Assembly: GCF_003289945.1 (NCBI RefSeq)
Contig: NZ_QMBP01000026.1
Coordinates: forward strand, 1 to 64,000
Length of the DNA: 64,000 bases
Reading direction: 5' to 3'
DNA from: Mesorhizobium hawassense
GTDB taxonomy: Bacteria > Pseudomonadota > Alphaproteobacteria > Rhizobiales > Rhizobiaceae
Shown: piece by piece, positions 25,763-33,275 of the stretch
Position numbering within the stretch: position 1 is the first letter of the stretch
How the letters are laid out: each line of letters opens with the position of its first letter
The notes under the pieces: model-generated
What the model saw: the letters and a program-made list of their open reading frames with translations, nothing else
Told to the model about the DNA's origin: nothing
Databases searched by the model: none
Program-made: the position numbers and the translations under genes

Positions 25763-25951
25763 CTATTTCGGTTGATCGATCACCACCAGCTGATCCGGCT
25801 TGAAGCCGGCATGCTGGGGGATCCAGACGTCGCCGTCGCGGTTGAACCAGTGGCACAGATACATGCCCGAGGCCGCGCCGTCGCTGACGGTCATTTGCGG
25901 GCCTCCGGATTTCAGCCTGACGACGTCTCCGGTCTTGAAACTATTGGGCAT
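25763..25951 (-). CDS. YodC-family (DUF2158) small protein
   Basis: 62 aa: MPNSFKTGDVVRLKSGGPQM, then CHWFNRDGDVWIPQHAGF. It matches small DUF2158/YodC proteins, a beta-barrel-like family of unknown role. ATG at 25951 has GGGAGG 6 nt upstream. The longer open frame to 26176 crosses the tRNA and is rejected. Confidence 0.85.
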   Translation of the reverse strand: MPNSFKTGDVVRLKSGGPQMTVSDGAASGMYLCHWFNRDGDVWIPQHAGFKPDQLVVIDQPK

Positions 25952-26055
25952 TTCGACCTCCCATGCTGAGAAAGGGAGTGTCCCACCAACGGCGATTCCC
26001 GACAATAGCCGAGATGCGCCGACGCGTTGTGCAAGGGTGGGAATGCAAGGAAAAC

Positions 26056-26131
26056 TGGTGCCGCTTGCGTGACTCGAACACGCGACCCCATCATTACGAA
26101 TGATGTGCTCTACCAACTGAGCTAAAGCGGC
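26056..26131 (-). tRNA. tRNA-Thr (anticodon CGU)
   Basis: 76 nt with encoded CCA. The acceptor arms GCCGCTT and AAGCGGC pair; the D-arm is GCTCAGTTGGTAGAGC, the anticodon stem CATCA/TGATG with loop TTCGTAA (anticodon CGT), and the T-arm GCGTG TTCGAGT CACGC. It reads ACG threonine codons. No integrase or direct repeat flanks it. Confidence 0.97.
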
Positions 26132-26471
26132 CCGGGAAGCTTCGCGCCTCCAGAATGGGCTGGGTGATAGACTCAACCGCTCGCTAATTCAAGATGGGCA
26201 GCGGCGAATTCCGGCCCCGAGCCTGGCAATTCCCCTATACGGTTACCGCGCAACGGGCGCGGCTAACGGCTATGGCGGGGTGCAAGCCGGCTTGTGGATG
26301 GCGGCTTCACGGATGGATTGCCGCGGGGCGTGCGAGGAAAAATGTTGATTCTTCAACAAAAAATGCCGAAATGGCGTTGAAAGCGGCAAGGCTGCCGCTT
26401 GCCCGTTGATTGATCGGTCGCCTGCGGCTAACGATCAATGGGCCGGGAGCGGACGCGCAGAGGGAGCTCGC
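26132..26471. other. Intergenic region with no gene seen
   Basis: 340 bp between tRNA-Thr (leftward) and the membrane-protein gene (rightward). It should hold both promoters. Two small hairpins are visible: TTCAAC/GTTGAA around 26352-26381, and GCGGCA/TGCCGC just after. An AT-richer stretch at 26337-26370 could be promoter-proximal. No conserved small protein was found. Confidence 0.6.
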
Positions 26472-27668
26472 TTGGACGCCATCGAGAAAGCGATCCGCAA
26501 TGCCTTCGAGAAAGGCAATGCCGAGGACCGGGCGTTCCGCGAGAAGGTCTATCGATCGGCCTTTGCCGCGCTCGACCGCGTCTTGCAGGCCAATCCGAAC
26601 GTCACCGTCGAGGCAGCCATCAGCCGCCGCAAGGCGGTGCAGGCCAAGATCACCGAGATCGAATCCGAATTCCTGCCGGCCGTTCCCGATGTAACCCTGC
26701 CGCCGGAAAACGTCGTGCCGGCCGGCAATGCCGCGGCGGCGCCCGGCGTCGATGCACCGGTCGCGTCGGCCGCGCCCTCGATCGACGCGCCGTTGCCGCC
26801 GTCGCAAACCGCGTCCTCGCCGTCGATAACCTTTGACGGCCCGGTGCAGCCCGATGCTTCGGACCAGCCGCGCTCGCGCGTGCTGCCGCGCGTGCCCGAC
26901 ATCATGCCGGACGAGACGGCGCTTCCCGACGCGCCATCGCTTGATGATTCGCCCAGCGCTCCGGTTGGCAACGGCGCTCAGGTCACGCCGGACCGCGACG
27001 AGCGGCGGATCAGGGGCAGGCGCCTGCCGCTGACCGCGATCTTCGTCGTCGCGACGCTGCTCGCGGCCGCCGGCATCGGCCTCTATTTCGCCAAGCAGAC
27101 CGGGGTCTTCAAGACGGCGGCCGAGCTCAACACCGGCCCGCCCGAGCCGACACCGACGCTGGACGACGAGGATTCCTCGCAACCCGCCGAGCCCGGCTCG
27201 CCGCAGAAGCCCGGCCAGGCGGACCAGTCGAAGAACTGGATCAACGTCTTTTCGCCCGCCGATCCGACCCATGTCAGCACGCCTTCCGACGCCAATGCCG
27301 AGGTGATGAAGGACGACACCGGCCAGTTCCTGCGCATCCGCTCCGGCGCGTCGGGCTCGGCCATCGCCTTCGACGTCGGCCAGGGCGTTCTGGAGAAGCT
27401 CTCCGGCAAGCACGCCATGTTCGACATCGTTGCCCGCTCGGAAGAGGGCGAGGAGACGCAGATCTCGATCGACTGCAATTTCGGCGATCTCGGCGATTGC
27501 GGCCGCAAGCGCTACGCGGTCGGCCACGAGCGCAACGAATATCTGTTCGACGTGCAATTCCCCAACAAGCACCCGGGCGCCGCCGGCACCATCGCCGTCA
27601 ACTCAGACTTCGACCAGAAGGGCAAGTCGGTCGACATCTACGAGATCCGCGTTTCGATCGCGGAGTGA
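26472..27668 (+). CDS. Single-pass membrane protein of unknown function
   Basis: 398 aa from TTG 26472 (GGGAG 5 nt upstream). The N-terminal part (residues 1-65) is helical and starts DAIEKAIRNAFEKGNAEDR; then comes a Pro/Ala/Asp-rich disordered stretch; a membrane helix (LTAIFVVATLLAAAGIGLYF) near residue 190; another Pro-rich linker; and a C-terminal compact domain (about 255-398) with VFSPADPTHVSTPSDANAEV and CNFGDLGDCGRKRY. I do not recognise the family beyond rhizobial-type conserved proteins. The start could also be ATG 26406, but that has no clear ribosome-binding site. Confidence 0.8.
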   Translation: MDAIEKAIRNAFEKGNAEDRAFREKVYRSAFAALDRVLQANPNVTVEAAISRRKAVQAKITEIESEFLPAVPDVTLPPENVVPAGNAAAAPGVDAPVASAAPSIDAPLPPSQTASSPSITFDGPVQPDASDQPRSRVLPRVPDIMPDETALPDAPSLDDSPSAPVGNGAQVTPDRDERRIRGRRLPLTAIFVVATLLAAAGIGLYFAKQTGVFKTAAELNTGPPEPTPTLDDEDSSQPAEPGSPQKPGQADQSKNWINVFSPADPTHVSTPSDANAEVMKDDTGQFLRIRSGASGSAIAFDVGQGVLEKLSGKHAMFDIVARSEEGEETQISIDCNFGDLGDCGRKRYAVGHERNEYLFDVQFPNKHPGAAGTIAVNSDFDQKGKSVDIYEIRVSIAE

Positions 27669-27694
27669 TCGCGTACCTGTCGACGCCGGCGCGG

Positions 27695-27805
27695 CACCCC
27701 ACCCGGCGCTTCGCGCCGACCTCCCCATCGAGGGGAGGTAGGGAGTTGGCGCTACGCTTTACCTCCCCTTGATAGGGAGGTCGCGCCGCAGGTACGGGTG
27801 GGGTG
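27695..27805. repeat. 111-bp palindromic repeat, family E
   Basis: Perfect 11-bp terminal inverted repeats, CACCCCACCCG and CGGGTGGGGTG, with inner arms built on CTCCCC/GGGGAG. It fills the gap between two convergent genes, so it may also serve as a bidirectional transcription stop. No second copy was found in this window. Confidence 0.85.
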
Positions 27806-27824
27806 AAGGCGCCGGCGTTGGCCG

Positions 27825-29426
27825 TTATCGATCCAGCAGCGCCTGCAGCGTCTCGATACGATCGGCCTCGGCGGCGGGCTTGTCCCAGCGCAGTCGCGAG
27901 ATGCGCGGAAAGCGCATCGCGACCCCTGATTTGTGGCGCGTCGAGCGGTTAAGGCCTTCGAAGGCCACCTCCAGCACAAGGCCGTTCCGGCGGTCGGCGC
28001 GCACCGAACGCACCGGCCCGAAACGCTCGATCGTGTTGTCGCGCACATATTTGTCGATCTCTCTCAGCTCCTCGTCGGTGAAGCCGAAATAGGCCTTGCC
28101 GACCGGCACCAGTTCTTCCGCGCCCTCCGGTCCCGCCCAGACGCCGAACGTGTAGTCGGAGTAGAAGCTCGAGCGCTTCCCGTGGCCGCGCTGCGCATAC
28201 ATCAGCACCGTGTCGACCGTGTGCGGATCGCGCTTCCACTTGAACCATGGCCCCTTCGGCCGCCCTGCGAGATAGGGTGAATCCCAGCGCTTCAGCATCA
28301 CCCCTTCGATGATCGGATGTGGCGGCGCCTGACGCAGCCGCTCCAGCGTCTGCCAATCGGCGAACGCGACCAGCGGCGAGAGATCGAAGCGGCTGGGGTC
28401 CAGTGTCTCGACGAAGGCTTCGAGATGCTTGCGGCGTTCGGCGAAGGGCAGCGGGCGCAAATCCTCGCCATCGATCTGCAGCGCGTCGTAGCAGCGCATG
28501 AAGGCCGGATATTGCTGCTGGATTTTTGGCGAGACGCTCTTGCGGTTCAGCCGCTGCTGCAGGTCGGAGAAGGTTCCGGTCGCCTCGCGCGGATCGCCGA
28601 TTAGCAGCTCGCCGTCGAGCGCCGCTTCGAAATTCATCGCCGCGGCAAGGTCCGGGAAGGCGCCGGACACGTCGTCGCCGGTGCGCGAATAGAGCCGGCG
28701 GACGCCGCCTTCGCACGCCGCCTGCACGCGGATGCCGTCCCATTTCCATTCCGCCGCATAGTCGGCCGGTTCGAGTTTTTCGAGGTCGCCGCCGTCGACG
28801 GCGTTGGAGAGCATCACCGGCCGGAACAGCGCGAGCGCTGCGCTCCTCGGCTTTTCCGCCCGGCCTTCCAGCCAGGCGAACAGCTCGGTGTAGGGCGGCG
28901 CCAGCCCGTGCCAGAGCTCCTCGATCTCGGCGACGTCCACCTTGCCGAGATCGGCCAGCGCCTGCTTGGCGAGCCGCGCCGACACGCCGATGCGCAAGCC
29001 GCCGGTCACCAGCTTGATGATGGCGAAGCGCGCCGAAATGCTGGCGTCGTCGAGCAGCCGCGCCAGCACCTTCGGCCCGTCGGAGCGGCTCGCGGCCTGC
29101 AATTTGCCGACCACCTCGGCCAGCGTCGGCACATGGTTTGGGATGTGTCCCTGTGGCTGCGGCCAGACCAGCGACACGGTTTCGGCGAGGTCACCGACAT
29201 AGTCGTAGGAATAGCCGAACAGCACCGGGTCCATGCGCTCGACCACCAGCGCGCGCAGCATCGCCGGCTTCACCGCCGCGATCATCAGGTCCCCGGTGAT
29301 CGCCGCCAGCGCCAGCCCGCGATCGGGGTCCTCGACGCTGTGGAAATAGTCGGTCAGCAAGGTGAGCTTGCCGTTGCGCGACGGCGTGAGCACGAGGCGG
29401 TCGAGGAGCTCGGCGAAGCGGTTCAT
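27825..29426 (-). CDS. ATP-dependent DNA ligase (cisplatin-damage-response type)
   Basis: 533 aa from MNRFAELLDRLVLTPSRNGK. An N-terminal helical DNA-binding domain (1 to about 200) is followed by the nucleotidyltransferase domain, with the adenylated lysine in EWKWDGIR near residue 229, and the OB domain with EGVMLKRWDSPY and GPWFKWKRDP. The family is a repair ligase that travels with an MBL exonuclease and often a DEXH helicase. The exonuclease is the next gene upstream, but a 158-bp repeat copy separates them. The longer start at 29459 is less likely because homologues begin at or near MNRFAELL (recollection). Confidence 0.93.
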   Translation of the reverse strand: MNRFAELLDRLVLTPSRNGKLTLLTDYFHSVEDPDRGLALAAITGDLMIAAVKPAMLRALVVERMDPVLFGYSYDYVGDLAETVSLVWPQPQGHIPNHVPTLAEVVGKLQAASRSDGPKVLARLLDDASISARFAIIKLVTGGLRIGVSARLAKQALADLGKVDVAEIEELWHGLAPPYTELFAWLEGRAEKPRSAALALFRPVMLSNAVDGGDLEKLEPADYAAEWKWDGIRVQAACEGGVRRLYSRTGDDVSGAFPDLAAAMNFEAALDGELLIGDPREATGTFSDLQQRLNRKSVSPKIQQQYPAFMRCYDALQIDGEDLRPLPFAERRKHLEAFVETLDPSRFDLSPLVAFADWQTLERLRQAPPHPIIEGVMLKRWDSPYLAGRPKGPWFKWKRDPHTVDTVLMYAQRGHGKRSSFYSDYTFGVWAGPEGAEELVPVGKAYFGFTDEELREIDKYVRDNTIERFGPVRSVRADRRNGLVLEVAFEGLNRSTRHKSGVAMRFPRISRLRWDKPAAEADRIETLQALLDR

Positions 29427-29466
29427 GGCGTGGGCCAAGCCAGCGATGAACGGTTGCATTCCGTCG

Positions 29467-29624
29467 CGCCCCCCTCTGTCCTGCCGGACATCTCCCCCAC
29501 GAGGGGGGAGATTGGCAGTTTCGGCGCCGGCTCATCTCCTGCTAGGTCGGAGATTGGCGAAAGTCGGCGTGACGTCTGATCTCCCCCCAAGTGGGGGAGA
29601 TGGCCGGCAGGCCAGAGGGGGGCG
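29467..29624. repeat. 158-bp palindromic repeat, family B, copy 2
   Basis: Same boundaries and length as 13047-13204 (CGCCCCCCTCTGTC at the left, GAGGGGGGCG at the right; centre differs). It lies in the 241-bp gap between the MBL exonuclease and ligase genes, where related genomes might be expected to have a short operon gap. Confidence 0.92.
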
Positions 29625-29667
29625 TCGTGGAGCGCGGCGTTAGTAATTGTCGAAGCCACCTCCGTCA

Positions 29668-30678
29668 TCAATCGCCCTCGTCCTCGTACCCCACCAGATG
29701 CAGCGGCCGTGCTGCGATGCCCTCCAGCTCGCACCAGCGGACCAGCGCTTCCTCGCGGCCATGCGTGACCCAGATTTCCGCAGCACCCGTCTCCTTGATC
29801 GTGACGATCAGCTCGTCCCAGTCGGCATGGTCCGAAATGATCAGCGGCAGCTCGACGCCGCCCTGCTTGGCGCGCTGGCGGATGCGCATCCAGCCCGACG
29901 CGAAGCAGGAGATCGGATCGGGAAAGCGCCGCGCCCAGCGATCGGCGAAGGCCGAGGGCGGTCCGACCACGATCGCGCCGGCGAAATCGGCCTTGGCTCC
30001 GCTCTCCACCGTCCCCGGCTCGAGCCTGCCGAGCTCGATGCCTTGGCTCTGATAGTATTCGCTGAGCTTCGCCAGCGCGCCGTGGATATAGATCGGCCTG
30101 TCATAGCCGGCATCGCGCAGCAGCCGCATCACGCGCTGCGCCTTGCCGAGCGCATAGGCGCCGATCAGATGTGAGCGTTCGGGAAACTGCGCCGCCGATT
30201 TCAGCACCCGCGCGATCTCTTCATGGTCCGGCGGATGCCGGAACACCGGCAGGCCGAAGGTCGCTTCGGTGATGAACACATCGCAGCGGATGGGCTCGAA
30301 CGGCAGGCAGGTGGCGTCCTTCTGGCGCTTGTAATCGCCGGAGGCGACGATGCGCATGCCTTTGTGTTCGACGCAGATCTGCGCCGAGCCCAGCACATGC
30401 CCGGCCGGATGGAAGGTGACGGCGACACCATTGATGTCGACCGTTTCTCCAAGCGTCGCGGCCTGCGTCGTCCCGGCGAAATCCTCGCCATAGCGCAGCC
30501 CCATGATGTCGAGCGTCTCTTGCGTCGCCAGCACCGAGCTATGGCCGGAACGCGCATGGTCGGAATGGCCGTGCGTGATCAGCGCCCGCTCCACCGGCCG
30601 CACCGGATCGATGAAGAAATCGCCGGGTGGGCAATAAAGGCCTTCCGGCCGGGATTTGAGCAGGTCGCTGGCGCGCAT
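29668..30678 (-). CDS. Ligase-associated DNA-damage-response exonuclease (MBL fold)
   Basis: 336 aa metallo-beta-lactamase-fold nuclease from MRASDLLKSRPEGLY. Metal-binding THGHSDHARSGH lies near residue 55, with later conserved segments (HPAGHVLGSAQI; ITEATFGLPVF; ISDHADWDEL). It belongs to the CPSF/SNM1-like branch paired with repair ligases, and probably trims DNA ends before sealing. It is transcribed ahead of the ligase and divergent from the methyltransferase. ATG 30678 is preferred over 30723 by homology of the N terminus and a CGGGGA site. Confidence 0.92.
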   Translation of the reverse strand: MRASDLLKSRPEGLYCPPGDFFIDPVRPVERALITHGHSDHARSGHSSVLATQETLDIMGLRYGEDFAGTTQAATLGETVDINGVAVTFHPAGHVLGSAQICVEHKGMRIVASGDYKRQKDATCLPFEPIRCDVFITEATFGLPVFRHPPDHEEIARVLKSAAQFPERSHLIGAYALGKAQRVMRLLRDAGYDRPIYIHGALAKLSEYYQSQGIELGRLEPGTVESGAKADFAGAIVVGPPSAFADRWARRFPDPISCFASGWMRIRQRAKQGGVELPLIISDHADWDELIVTIKETGAAEIWVTHGREEALVRWCELEGIAARPLHLVGYEDEGD

Positions 30679-30786
30679 TCCCCGAAGATAGTGGTTAAAT
30701 TCAGCGCGGGAAGCCCGTTGCAAGAGACTGCTGACTCATCTTAAAGCCGGCCGCCGACTCCGTTTTGCCGGCAGGATCCTTCACGC

Positions 30787-31731
30787 ATGAAACCGCTCCA
30801 GGCCTCGTCGGGCGATTTGAATGCCGACCGTCGCGCCGATTTCGCCGAGATGCTGCTTGCCTCGGGCGAGCCCGCGCAGGCGGCGGAGCTTCTGCTCGGC
30901 GCGCTGGAGCTGGCGCCGCAATGGGCCGCCGGCTGGTTTCGCCTAGGCGAGATGCAGGAAACAGCCGGCCTGCTGGACCAGGCCGCACGAGCCTGGGCCA
31001 TGGCGCTGGAGCTGGAGCCCGCGGACCGCCTCGGCGCCGTGCTGAAGCTTCAGCTCATCGGCCGCGCTCCGGCCGCCGCTGCGCCGCCCAGCGCCTTCGT
31101 CGAGACCTTGTTCGACCACTATGCCGACAGTTTCGAGGAATCGCTGGTCGAAAAGCTCGGCTACGGCCTGCCGGATTTCCTCAAGCACGCCATTCGCAAG
31201 GCAAGGCCCGGCCGGTTCCGGCTAGCCCTCGACCTCGGTTGCGGCACCGGTCTGATGGGCGAGAAGCTGCGTCCCTTCGTCGATCGGCTGGAGGGCTACG
31301 ACATTTCGGCCGCCATGCTGAGGAAGGCGAAAGCCAAAGGCATCTACGACTTGCTGGCCAAGGCCGACCTTCAGCATTTCCCCCACATCGGCGACCGGGC
31401 CGACCTGGTGGTCGCGGCAGACGTGTTCATCTATGTCGGGGCGCTCGAGCGGATCGTCGGCGCGGTGGCGGGCATGCTCGCCGGGTACGGCCTGTTCGCG
31501 TTCTCGGTCGAGACGCTTGCCGGCGGTGGTGATTTCGCCCTGCGGCCGTCGCGGCGCTACGCTCATTCCGAGGCCTATGCGCGGCGCGTGCTTGCCGCCA
31601 ACGGGCTCGCGGTCCTGTCGCTGGAAAGCACGATTATCCGGCACGACCGGCGCGATCCCGTCGAGGGCCTTGCCATCGTGGCTGGCTTCCCGGCTGCAGC
31701 TGCCTGGGAGAAGAATTCGGCAACTGCATGA
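30787..31731 (+). CDS. SAM-dependent methyltransferase with N-terminal TPR-like helices
   Basis: 314 aa. Residues 1-95 are tetratricopeptide-like (AEMLLASGEPAQAAELLLGALELAPQWAAGWFRLGEM). The class I methyltransferase domain starts near 135 with motif I LALDLGCGTGLMGEKLRP, then YDISAAML, and VVAADVFIYVG as motif II. The target is unknown; a protein or small molecule is equally possible. It is divergent from the exonuclease and shares its promoter gap. Confidence 0.88.
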   Translation: MKPLQASSGDLNADRRADFAEMLLASGEPAQAAELLLGALELAPQWAAGWFRLGEMQETAGLLDQAARAWAMALELEPADRLGAVLKLQLIGRAPAAAAPPSAFVETLFDHYADSFEESLVEKLGYGLPDFLKHAIRKARPGRFRLALDLGCGTGLMGEKLRPFVDRLEGYDISAAMLRKAKAKGIYDLLAKADLQHFPHIGDRADLVVAADVFIYVGALERIVGAVAGMLAGYGLFAFSVETLAGGGDFALRPSRRYAHSEAYARRVLAANGLAVLSLESTIIRHDRRDPVEGLAIVAGFPAAAAWEKNSATA

Positions 31732-31803
31732 GCCCGTGCTTGCTGCGAAAAAGCCTGAATGGCATGGTCGGGTTGGCGCGGGCGGACATCGTGTCCTTGT
31801 TTT

Positions 31804-31850
31804 GCGCAATTCCGGACGGAAAACCGCTATGCACTTTTTCTGGAATTGCC
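31804..31850. repeat. Short rhizobial palindromic repeat, family A, copy 2 (inverted)
   Basis: GCGCAATTCCGGACGGAAAACCGC then CTGGAATTGCC, the reverse complement of the 4383-4441 type. It ends 14 bp before the ATG at 31865, so it forms the leader of the lipoprotein gene. Confidence 0.78.
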
Positions 31851-31864
31851 CCAAGGAGAAATCC

Positions 31865-32251
31865 ATGCGCTGGACCATGGTTGCGTTGGCGTCCTGCCTG
31901 TCGGTCGCCGGATGTGTCGGCGGCACGTCGATGGCCGAGCGTCAGGACGAGGATGTCCAATCCTCACTGCAATATGACGATCTGCCTTGCGATCAATTGC
32001 TGGCGCAGCGCAATCAGCTGGCGCAGCAGAACAATCTGCCCGTCACGGCCAAGCCTGGCTTCTCCAATCCGGCGATGGGCTTCGGCCCGTTCATGCCCGA
32101 CACGCGCTCCAAGGCACAGCGCGCCAACAACAAGGCGAGCGGCGAGATCGACGCCATGAACCGCTCGATCGAGCGCCGCGATTGCGGCAAGCCGAAGAAG
32201 AAGGAGAGTTTCGGGCTGCCTGCTTCGAAACCGGCTTCGCCGCCTCAATAG
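31865..32251 (+). CDS. Small lipoprotein of unknown function
   Basis: 128 aa with a lipoprotein signal (MRWTMVALASCLSVAGCVGG, lipobox VAGC) and a hydrophilic mature part with two further cysteines (LPCDQLL; RRDCGKPKKK) that could pair. AAGGAG lies before the ATG. The last 7 nt overlap the end of the convergent 2-hydroxyacid dehydrogenase gene. No family recognised. Confidence 0.8.
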   Translation: MRWTMVALASCLSVAGCVGGTSMAERQDEDVQSSLQYDDLPCDQLLAQRNQLAQQNNLPVTAKPGFSNPAMGFGPFMPDTRSKAQRANNKASGEIDAMNRSIERRDCGKPKKKESFGLPASKPASPPQ

Positions 32252-33186
32252 CCCGCTTCGCGGTCGACCAGGTTTTCGAGCTTTTCGCCGCGCTCGAAGG
32301 CGGCCATCTGGCGCAGCATGATCGGTACCAGATGGGCCGGGTCCGACGTCGCCGCGGCATGCGGCGTGACGAACACTTTCGGATGGCCCCACAGAGGGCT
32401 GGTCTTCGGCAGCGGCTCGACCTCGAACACGTCGAGGCTCGCTTCCTTCAGCGTGCCGTCTTCCAGCGCGCGCAATATGTCGGCGTCCTTCTGCAGGCGT
32501 CCGCGGCCGGCATTGATCAGCACCGAACCGCCGAGGCCGTTGCGCCGGCGCAGCTCTTTGAGCAGGCCGTAATTGACGATGCCCTGGGTTTGCGGCGTCA
32601 GCGGCAAAAGCACGACCAGGATGTCGGTGGCGTTGAGGAACGGGATCAGCCCTGCCTCGCCGGAATAGGTCGAAACGCCCTTCATCGGCCGCTCGCTGCG
32701 TGACCAGCCATTGACGGCAAAGCCGAGCGACAACAGCGCCGAGGCCGCGGCGCGGCCAAGACTGCCAAGCCCCATGATGCCGACGGAGATGTCGCCGGCC
32801 ACCCGTTGCGGCGGCTCGTGCCATATCTTTTTTTGCTGCTGACCCCGGTAGAGCATGGCCTGGCGATGGTGGTCGAGCACCCGCCAGACGACATATTCGA
32901 CCATGTGCTGGGTGAGATTGTCGGCGACGATCTTGACGATCGGCACGTCGGGCAGGCCGGGATCGGCAAAGACGTGATCGACGCCGGCGCCGATCGAAAA
33001 GATGACACGCAGATTGGGCAGCGACTTGAGAAGATTGGGCTTCTGCTTCCACACCACCGCATAGGTGATCGATGGATCGCTCGCACCATTCGGCTCCAGC
33101 ACGACCTCGCGCTCGGCCGAGAGCAGGTCATGCCAGCGCTGTGGGTGGATGCCGGTGAGGGCAAGCAGGATTTTGCCTTTTTCCAT
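32245..33186 (-). CDS. D-2-hydroxyacid dehydrogenase (glyoxylate/hydroxypyruvate reductase A type)
   Basis: 313 aa. NAD(P)-binding GLGSLGRAAASAL near residue 140, arginine in INAGRGRL, glutamate in FEVEPLP, and catalytic His in TPHAAATSDP. It would reduce glyoxylate or hydroxypyruvate. It is 89 bp downstream of nothing on its strand and precedes no operon partner: the yej genes lie upstream on the same strand, with a repeat between. Confidence 0.9.
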   Translation of the reverse strand: MEKGKILLALTGIHPQRWHDLLSAEREVVLEPNGASDPSITYAVVWKQKPNLLKSLPNLRVIFSIGAGVDHVFADPGLPDVPIVKIVADNLTQHMVEYVVWRVLDHHRQAMLYRGQQQKKIWHEPPQRVAGDISVGIMGLGSLGRAAASALLSLGFAVNGWSRSERPMKGVSTYSGEAGLIPFLNATDILVVLLPLTPQTQGIVNYGLLKELRRRNGLGGSVLINAGRGRLQKDADILRALEDGTLKEASLDVFEVEPLPKTSPLWGHPKVFVTPHAAATSDPAHLVPIMLRQMAAFERGEKLENLVDREAGY

Positions 33187-33222
33187 TCGCGGATTCTTCT
33201 TCCTTGTCTTGTCGGTGTCGAA

Positions 33223-33264
33223 GCAATTCCGGAAAGTGTAGCGGTTTCCCGTCGGGAATTGCGC
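33223..33264. repeat. Short rhizobial palindromic repeat, family A, copy 3
   Basis: GCAATTCCGGAAAGTG then GCGGTTTCCCGTCGGGAATTGCGC. It sits in the 89-bp gap between yejF and the dehydrogenase gene, where it could stabilise the 3' end of the yej mRNA. Confidence 0.78.
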
Positions 33265-33275
33265 GAAATAGATAA

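Noticed and set aside
26056..26131. tRNA-Thr as an attachment site of an integrated element
   Set aside because: No integrase, no repeated tRNA 3' end and no shift in gene type on either side.
25763..26176. 137-codon version of the YodC-like gene
   Set aside because: It would read through tRNA-Thr; the internal ATG at 25951 has a strong ribosome-binding site and starts the conserved family.
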